Source of the DNA: Paracoccaceae bacterium
Lineage (GTDB): Bacteria > Pseudomonadota > Alphaproteobacteria > Rhodobacterales > Rhodobacteraceae
Direction of reading: 5' to 3'
DNA: 9,291 nucleotides
Assembly (NCBI GenBank): GCA_003500165.1
Contig: DNSZ01000148.1
Location: 1 to 9,291, forward strand
The position numbers and the translations under genes are program-made. Numbering within the stretch: the first letter of the stretch is position 1; each line of letters begins with the position of its first letter. The notes below the pieces were generated by a model that searched no databases, had not been told where the DNA came from, and saw only the letters and a program-made list of their open reading frames with translations. Positions 5,584-9,291 of this stretch are shown in pieces.

Positions 5584-7200
5584 CTAGCCCTGCGCGGCGC
5601 GCAACGCCACCCCCTGGCGCGCCAGCGCATCGAACAGCTTGGCGTCGCGGCCATAGACATCGGCGCGATACTGGATCCGGCCGCGCGAATCCGCCCACGC
5701 GGTGCGGTAGGTCAGATGCACCGGCACCGGCTGGGCAAGGGTGATCGTCGTCTCCCGCCCGGTCTGCAACGCGGCGTTGAACGCCGCCTCGGGATTGCCC
5801 GATTGCGGCGCCAGCAGCACATGCGCCAGTTCGAAGGGCTGCTGCACCCGCACGCAGCCATGCGAGAAGGTGCGCTGGCTGCGCGCAAACAGGTTCTTGG
5901 TCGGCGTGTCGTGCAGATAGACGTTATAGGGGTTGGGGAACATGAACTTCACCAGACCCAGCGCATTGCCATCGGACGGGGGCTCTTTCAGGGCAAACGG
6001 AAAGGTGTTGGCGTTGTAGGCGGTAAAGTCGACACCGCCACGGCTGATCCGCTGGCCGCGCGCATTGTAGAGCGCCAGATGCGAGGCCGCGTTCGGGTTG
6101 CGCTGCAGCATCGGCAGGTATTCCTTGACGGCGATCGAGCGCGGCACGTTCCAGGTCGGGTTGACGATCATGTGGGTCATCATGTCGGAGAATTCCGGCG
6201 TCTGATGGCTGCGCCGGGTCTCGCCCACGATCACCCTGGTGACAAAGGTCTCGCGGTCGCCATCCATCACCCGAACGGTAAAATCCGAGATGTTGACCAG
6301 GACATGCCGGGCGCCCAGCGGCCGGTTGAGCCAGCGCGCCCGCTCCATCCCCGCGATCACCGACTGAAGCCGTTGCTGGGCGCTGACATTGATCGCGCGC
6401 AGGGTCGCCGGACCGGCCACACCATCCGGCGCCAGGCCGTGATCCTGCTGAAGGGTCTGAACCGCGCGCTGCAACGCCCCGTCATAGACGGCCGAGGCGG
6501 TGGCGGGCAGATAGCCCATCCGGTGCAGCCGGTTGCGCAGCGCGATGACCGGCGCGCCGCCCTGCCCCGGTTCAAGCTTTTCGCCCGGCACCGTCGGCCC
6601 CCAGCCGCCCGCACCGATCACCCGTTCAAGCGCCAGCTTCTCGCGCATCAGGCCGGTATAGTCGGCCGTGTCGGGTGGCAGCGCGCGCAGGTAACGCGCC
6701 GGCTCGGCGCGCGAAAACGCGGTGATCTGGGCCAGCCGGTCGCGCCGCGGCGGCACCACGGCCATGGCGGCATCGATCCGCTCGGGCGCCCCGATCACAC
6801 CCGACTGCACATCGTCGGCATAGGCCAGGAAGGCCTTCGATGCCCGCGCCTCCAGCCGGCCGCGATCGGCCTCGCTGGTTGCGCCGGCAAAACCCGCGCG
6901 CAGTCCCGCCGCGTCATAGCGCCCGGTCGGCAGGCCGTGATCGCCGGCCCGCGACAGCGTGTCGAGCAACGCACCGCGCCGCGCGGCGTCGTCCGAACCG
7001 GTCCAGAGCGCGTCATAGGCGCGGTCGCGATAGAACGCTGCCAGCGCAGGATCGTCGGCCACCGCCTCGGCCAGCGCCTGGACATAGGGCGACACCGTCT
7101 GGGCGCGCCCTGCCGGCGCCAGCACGGCCAGAGACAGGAGGATGGCGACAAAGGCCGCAAGACGGGACAAGGGGCGCAGAGGCAGAACAGCAAGCGACAA
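5584..7200 (-). CDS. L,D-transpeptidase, YcbB/LdtD type, with TTG start
   Basis: Periplasmic enzyme of 538 aa that forms 3-3 (mDap-mDap) cross-links in peptidoglycan. A signal peptide with a long hydrophobic core (about 9-30) ends at GRAQ. A scaffold region (about 35-200) is followed by a peptidoglycan-binding domain 1 (about 215-271, with LRNRLHRMGYLP and GLAPDGVAGPATLRAIN). The YkuD catalytic domain (about 298-490) carries H430 in YLHDTP and the catalytic C449 in TFSHGCVRV. The length and domain order are those of LdtD, slightly shorter than the E. coli protein of about 615 aa. The frame is open up to 7473, but I place the start at TTG 7200. AAGGAG (7207-7212) lies 6 nt upstream, translation from there gives a proper signal peptide, and the extra 91 codons do not look like protein. 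It is the first gene of the lpxD-like/ACP/ketosynthase operon and is divergent from a DUF882 endopeptidase gene, a partner also adjacent to ldtD in E. coli (ycbB-ycbK). Confidence 0.93.
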   Translation of the reverse strand: MSLAVLPLRPLSRLAAFVAILLSLAVLAPAGRAQTVSPYVQALAEAVADDPALAAFYRDRAYDALWTGSDDAARRGALLDTLSRAGDHGLPTGRYDAAGLRAGFAGATSEADRGRLEARASKAFLAYADDVQSGVIGAPERIDAAMAVVPPRRDRLAQITAFSRAEPARYLRALPPDTADYTGLMREKLALERVIGAGGWGPTVPGEKLEPGQGGAPVIALRNRLHRMGYLPATASAVYDGALQRAVQTLQQDHGLAPDGVAGPATLRAINVSAQQRLQSVIAGMERARWLNRPLGARHVLVNISDFTVRVMDGDRETFVTRVIVGETRRSHQTPEFSDMMTHMIVNPTWNVPRSIAVKEYLPMLQRNPNAASHLALYNARGQRISRGGVDFTAYNANTFPFALKEPPSDGNALGLVKFMFPNPYNVYLHDTPTKNLFARSQRTFSHGCVRVQQPFELAHVLLAPQSGNPEAAFNAALQTGRETTITLAQPVPVHLTYRTAWADSRGRIQYRADVYGRDAKLFDALARQGVALRAAQG

Positions 7201-7206
7201 GAAGGG

Positions 7207-7212
7207 CTCCTT
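7207..7212 (-). promoter_or_regulatory. Strong ribosome binding site deciding the TTG start of the L,D-transpeptidase
   Basis: AAGGAG on the minus strand with a 6-nt spacer to TTG (7200-7198). No ATG or GTG in this frame lies between it and the signal peptide, so it is the main evidence for the non-ATG start. Confidence 0.7.
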
Positions 7213-7311
7213 CCATGGGTTGGCGCGGATGTCGTGCGACAGTTTGCCGGCCTGAGCGCGCCGCGTCCATTCACATCCGCGCAAAATGGTCGGCTTGTGG
7301 CGCGTCGACCG

Positions 7312-7340
7312 GGCAACCGTTGCCGCCTGGCAACGGCAAC
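7312..7340. promoter_or_regulatory. Cluster of four GGCAAC hexamers in the divergent promoter region
   Basis: GGCAAC occurs at 7312-7317, 7329-7334 and 7335-7340, and its reverse complement GTTGCC at 7319-7324. They form overlapping hairpins, the best being CCGTTGCC (7317-7324) and GGCAACGG (7329-7336) with a 4-nt loop. The cluster sits about 112 bp before the L,D-transpeptidase start and about 145 bp before the DUF882 start, where a shared operator would be expected. The function is inferred and no regulator is known to me for this motif. Confidence 0.4.
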
Positions 7341-7399
7341 CTGAAATCGGCAGCGTTCGGCAGGAATCCGCTTGGCCGCGCCCTGCGGCAATTCGGGAC

Positions 7400-7428
7400 T
7401 TGGCCCGCGATTCGGAATGCGGCATATG
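7400..7428 (+). promoter_or_regulatory. Possible promoter of the DUF882 gene
   Basis: TTGGCC (7400-7405) and CATATG (7423-7428) are 17 bp apart, about 58 bp before the DUF882 start. The -10 match is weak, but alphaproteobacterial promoters often depart from the consensus. Confidence 0.25.
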
Positions 7429-7485
7429 CGACGGGAGGCATGTCAGAATGCCGGCAAAGACCGGCCTTTGCAACGGGGCAGAAGC

Positions 7486-8055
7486 ATGGAATGCAATACC
7501 CAGCCGCGATGGACGCGGCGCGGACTTCTTGGGGCGTTCGCGGCGACCGCCGTCACAGCCGCCCCCGTCTATGCCCAGGCGGCCGGCTTTCTGCGCGGCG
7601 CGGGCGACATCCGCCGGCTAAGGATGTATTCCGGGCGCACCGGCGAAGGCATGGACATGATCTACTGGATCGAGGGCGACTACATCCCCGAATCGCTGGC
7701 CGAGATCAGCCGGTTCATGCGCGACTGGCGCAACGGTGCGGTGCGGTCGATCGACCCGCGCGCCATCGACATCTTCGCCGCGGCGCATAATCTGCTGGAA
7801 ACCTCCGAACCCTACATGCTGCTGTCGGGCTATCGCACCGCGGGAACCAACGCGATGCTGCGGTCGCGCTCGCGCGGGGTGGCGCGCAATTCCCTGCATA
7901 TGGAGGGGCGGGCCGCCGATCTGCGGCTGAAATCGCGCTCGGTCGGGCAGATGGCGCGGGCCGCCGCGGCCTGCCGGGCCGGCGGCGTCGGCAGCTATTC
8001 GCGCTCGGACTTCGTGCATATGGATTGCGGCGACGTGCGCAGCTGGGGCAGCTGA
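7486..8055 (+). CDS. DUF882/M15-family murein endopeptidase, Tat-exported (YcbK/MepK-like)
   Basis: Protein of 189 aa, predicted zinc-dependent peptidase of the peptidoglycan. The E. coli relative MepK (YcbK) cleaves 3-3 cross-links. The N-terminus has a twin-arginine signal, WTRRGLLGAFAATAV, with an Ala-rich core ending near APVYAQA (about 26-32), so it should be exported folded to the periplasm. The likely zinc ligands are H138 and D145 in SLHMEGRAAD and H178 in FVHMDCG; LSGYRTAGTNAML precedes them as usual in this family. The frame is open upstream from 7372, but the ATG at 7486 is chosen because it places the twin arginines 11 residues from the start; the ribosome site (GGGGCAGAAG) is weak. 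It is divergent from an LdtD-type L,D-transpeptidase, so maker and cutter of the same bond lie side by side. The family is certain; the precise bond cut is inferred from the relative and the neighbour. Confidence 0.92.
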   Translation: MECNTQPRWTRRGLLGAFAATAVTAAPVYAQAAGFLRGAGDIRRLRMYSGRTGEGMDMIYWIEGDYIPESLAEISRFMRDWRNGAVRSIDPRAIDIFAAAHNLLETSEPYMLLSGYRTAGTNAMLRSRSRGVARNSLHMEGRAADLRLKSRSVGQMARAAAACRAGGVGSYSRSDFVHMDCGDVRSWGS

Positions 8056-8190
8056 GGCGACAGCCGCAACTCGCGCCCTGTGGTGCCAGCCGAATGAACG
8101 GTTGCACGCCGCCCGTCACCCGGTTCAAGGTGCTGGCTCGCCCTGACGCGCGCGTGCATTTGGCGGAACAGGGGAGCAGAGACCGATCGG

Positions 8191-8577
8191 ATGAAGCCTC
8201 GTTTCTTTCTTGTCTTCTGTGCCGCCGGTCTGGTGCCGATTGCGCTTGGCTATGGCGCCCGACCCGCAGCCAGCCTCGACGCGATCTTCGGCATTGCAGT
8301 CGATACGACAAACCTTACCCACATCATGCGCGCCGTGATGGGGCTCTATTTCGGAATGATCGTCCTTTGGCTTTGGGGTGCGTTCAGCACATCGATGCAG
8401 CGACCGGCGCTGGTGGCCTGTGCCGCCTTCATGCTGGGGCTTGCCGGCGGCCGCATCCTGAGCTTCGTCGTCGATGGCTGGCCACATCCTTTGCTTGTGA
8501 TCTATGCGGTCCTTGAACTCGTGCTGGGTTTGATCGCGGTCATGCTCTACCGGCGCAGCGTCGCTGAATCGCCTTAG
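8191..8577 (+). CDS. Small integral membrane protein, DUF4345 type
   Basis: Protein of 128 aa with four probable membrane segments, at about 4-21, 47-66, 72-92 and 98-120. The loop FGIAVDTTNLTHIMRAVMGLYFGM and the AGGRILSFVVDGWPHPL region are typical of DUF4345 proteins, whose function is unknown. The ATG at 8191 is the first start in this frame. The nearest purine-rich stretch, AGGGGAG (8170-8176), lies 14 nt away, which is far, so translation may be weak. It follows the DUF882 gene by 135 bp in the same direction and is followed at once by a transposase remnant. Its base composition is visibly less GC-extreme than the neighbouring genes, which would fit a separate origin. No function is proposed. 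Confidence 0.75.
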   Translation: MKPRFFLVFCAAGLVPIALGYGARPAASLDAIFGIAVDTTNLTHIMRAVMGLYFGMIVLWLWGAFSTSMQRPALVACAAFMLGLAGGRILSFVVDGWPHPLLVIYAVLELVLGLIAVMLYRRSVAESP

Positions 8578-8648
8578 GCGGCGTCTGCATTCGGCGGAAT
8601 TCCCCCGGCAGCACGTTTCTGACCCAACATCGAAGACAGAAGGCGATC

Positions 8649-8764
8649 GTGAGCCGAAGAACCGTGGCTGACGCGCAATGGGCGCGGATCGAACCGCCTG
8701 TGCCAGCGAAGAAGGGCAACCGTGGTCGCCCCGGCGCCGGCACCGTCTGTTGGTGGACGCCGGT
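8649..8764 (+). pseudogene. IS5-family transposase remnant (N-terminal stump, frameshifted)
   Basis: From a GTG at 8649 the frame reads MSRRTVADAQWARIEPPVPAKKGNRGRPGA, the N-terminal DUF4096-type start of IS5-family transposases. The usual continuation is DNRL followed by a hydrophobic stretch. Here the frame breaks after the GRPGA motif: reading on with a single-base shift gives RLLVDA, so about one base has been lost near 8740-8746. After about 8764 the resemblance ends and unrelated intergenic repeat sequence begins. The catalytic DDE part is absent and this element cannot move itself. The left end of the insertion sequence may lie within 8578-8648, but I could not recognise a terminal inverted repeat. 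Confidence 0.75.
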
Positions 8765-8770
8765 TATCCC

Positions 8771-8807
8771 AACGGTCATTGAGAATGACCGTTCGCCGCC
8801 TCCCGCG
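8771..8807 (+). repeat. Hairpin repeat, copy 2, beside the IS remnant
   Basis: The inverted repeat AACGGTCATT (8771-8780) and AATGACCGTT (8784-8793), with a 3-nt loop, is followed by CGCCGCCTCCCGCG (8794-8807). It matches copy 1 at 425-461, which lies in the opposite orientation, over 37 positions with a single mismatch in the loop. Five further bases upstream (8766-8770) match with one mismatch. It starts within a few bases of the point where the transposase similarity stops. Confidence 0.8.
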
Positions 8808-8812
8808 CCCTT

Positions 8813-8878
8813 CCTCCCCGCCCGACCACCAATCCTGTCCTATCCAAAGGGCCAGGATTGGTGGCCCAAGCGGGGAGG
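8813..8878. repeat. Long two-part inverted repeat downstream of aroC
   Basis: The outer arms CCTCCCCGC (8813-8821) and GCGGGGAGG (8870-8878) and the inner arms CCACCAATCCTG (8826-8837) and CAGGATTGGTGG (8853-8864) are each perfect. They are separated by a small internal loop (4 and 5 nt) and closed by a 15-nt loop. The RNA would fold into a strong hairpin. It lies 23-89 nt past the aroC stop, so it may end the aroC transcript, though no T-tract follows on either strand. It could equally be part of a dispersed repeat together with the neighbouring 8771-8807 element. Confidence 0.7.
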
Positions 8879-8901
8879 CGGACCGGCGCAGTGCGCCACG
8901 C

Positions 8902-9291
8902 TCATTGCGCCCCGGCATGACCGATCCGTCCGCGCACCCCGCCGGTTTGCGCCCGGTCGAGCAGCAGGTGATCGAGCAGAACGCAGGCCAGCATCGCCTC
9001 GCCCACCGGCACCGCCCGGATGCCGACGCAGGGGTCGTGCCGGCCCTTGGTGACGATCTCGGTGTCCGATCCCGTCCGGGTGACGGTGCGCCGCGGCGTC
9101 AGGATCGACGAGGTCGGCTTGACCGCAAACCGCACGACCACATCCTGGCCCGTGGCAATGCCGCCCAGAATGCCGCCCGCATGGTTCGAAGCATAGACCG
9201 GCCCGTCCGGCCCCATCGCGATCTCGTCGGCGTTGGCGCTGCCGGTCAGCGCCGCCGCCGCCAGGCCTTCGCCGATCTCGACCGCCTTGAC
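8902..9291 (-). CDS. aroC: Chorismate synthase (C-terminal part, cut by window edge)
   Basis: The last 129 codons of the gene are present; the start lies beyond the right edge. The enzyme uses reduced FMN to convert 5-enolpyruvylshikimate-3-phosphate to chorismate, the last step of the shikimate pathway. The window opens in frame with VKAVEIGEGLAAAALTGSAN. SNHAGGILGGIATGQDVVVR and KPTSSILTPRRTV follow, all strongly conserved. RHDPCVGIRAVPVGEAM fits the third chorismate synthase signature (Arg-His-Asp-Pro-Cys, later Glu-Ala-Met). The C-terminus, RAQTGGVRGRIGHAGAQ, is variable as in other members. The stop codon is TGA at 8904-8902. A large hairpin lies just downstream. No relation to the envelope genes is apparent. 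Confidence 0.96.
   Translation of the reverse strand, partial: VKAVEIGEGLAAAALTGSANADEIAMGPDGPVYASNHAGGILGGIATGQDVVVRFAVKPTSSILTPRRTVTRTGSDTEIVTKGRHDPCVGIRAVPVGEAMLACVLLDHLLLDRAQTGGVRGRIGHAGAQ

Noticed and set aside
5546..5698. 51-codon N-terminal extension of the LpxD-like protein
   Set aside because: It overlaps the end of the L,D-transpeptidase gene, is Arg/Gly/Ala-rich, and a strong GGAGGA site selects the ATG at 5545.
4421..7344. Two further long plus-strand frames (4421-5587 and 5482-7344)
   Set aside because: Both lie antisense to the LpxD-like and L,D-transpeptidase genes and have the same low-complexity Arg/Gly/His composition without any recognisable motif.
7372..7485. 38-codon N-terminal extension of the DUF882 protein
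   Set aside because: It would place the twin-arginine motif near residue 49, too far inside for a Tat signal. The ATG at 7486 gives a normal one.
7448..7621. ATG at 7448 preceded by GGGAGG at a good distance
   Set aside because: It is out of frame with the DUF882 gene and gives a Pro/Arg-rich product with no resemblance to anything. A regulatory leader peptide cannot be excluded but there is no positive sign of one.
8025..8516. Plus-strand frame of 163 codons across the DUF882 end and DUF4345 gene
   Set aside because: It overlaps two better-supported genes in another frame and has no membrane pattern or motif.
1..9291. tRNA, rRNA, CRISPR array, toxin-antitoxin pair, phage or defence genes
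   Set aside because: None was recognised by eye on either strand. The window is mainly envelope and housekeeping genes.

Overview
The window is GC-rich chromosomal DNA of an alphaproteobacterium, most probably a member of the Rhodobacterales (Rhodobacter/Rhodovulum/Paracoccus type). This is judged from the familiar look of the RNase R, chorismate synthase, DUF882 and LpxD-like proteins and from the extreme GC bias at third codon positions. No database search was possible, so the taxonomic call is by recognition only.

Layout. Positions 1-7200 carry six genes, all on the minus strand. Read in the direction of transcription they are: an L,D-transpeptidase (7200-5584), an LpxD-like N-acyltransferase (5545-4454), an acyl carrier protein (4427-4155), a beta-ketoacyl-ACP synthase (4158-2950), RNase R (2760-466) and the 5' part of an MltB-type lytic murein transglycosylase (340 to the window edge). 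The first four are spaced by 38 bp, 26 bp and an ATGA overlap, so they look like one operon. RNase R follows after 189 bp of gene-free DNA, and the transglycosylase after 125 bp that contain a conserved hairpin. Divergent from the L,D-transpeptidase, across a 285-bp intergenic region, is a Tat-exported DUF882/M15 (YcbK/MepK-like) murein endopeptidase on the plus strand (7486-8055). A small DUF4345-type membrane protein (8191-8577) and the frameshifted N-terminal stump of an IS5-family transposase (about 8649-8764) follow. The right edge holds the 3' end of aroC on the minus strand (9291-8902).

How the genes fit together. The theme is cell-envelope building. The L,D-transpeptidase makes 3-3 peptidoglycan cross-links, the divergent DUF882 protein is of the class that cuts such links, and the transglycosylase cuts glycan strands. 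The LpxD-like acyltransferase, ACP and ketosynthase look like a private acyl-ACP supply for lipid A N-acylation outside the usual bamA-lpxD-fabZ-lpxA locus. The most interesting idea in the window is that this trio makes a special lipid A acyl group. 3-Oxo-tetradecanoate, known from Rhodobacter lipid A, is one candidate; a long-chain acid as in the rhizobial AcpXL system is another. This is inference.

Non-coding structure worth notice: an approximately 37-42 bp near-identical repeat built on a 10-bp inverted repeat occurs twice in opposite orientation, just after rnr and between the IS remnant and aroC. A second, longer two-part hairpin lies beside the latter copy. A cluster of four GGCAAC hexamers sits in the divergent promoter region. 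No tRNA, rRNA, CRISPR array or phage gene was seen.
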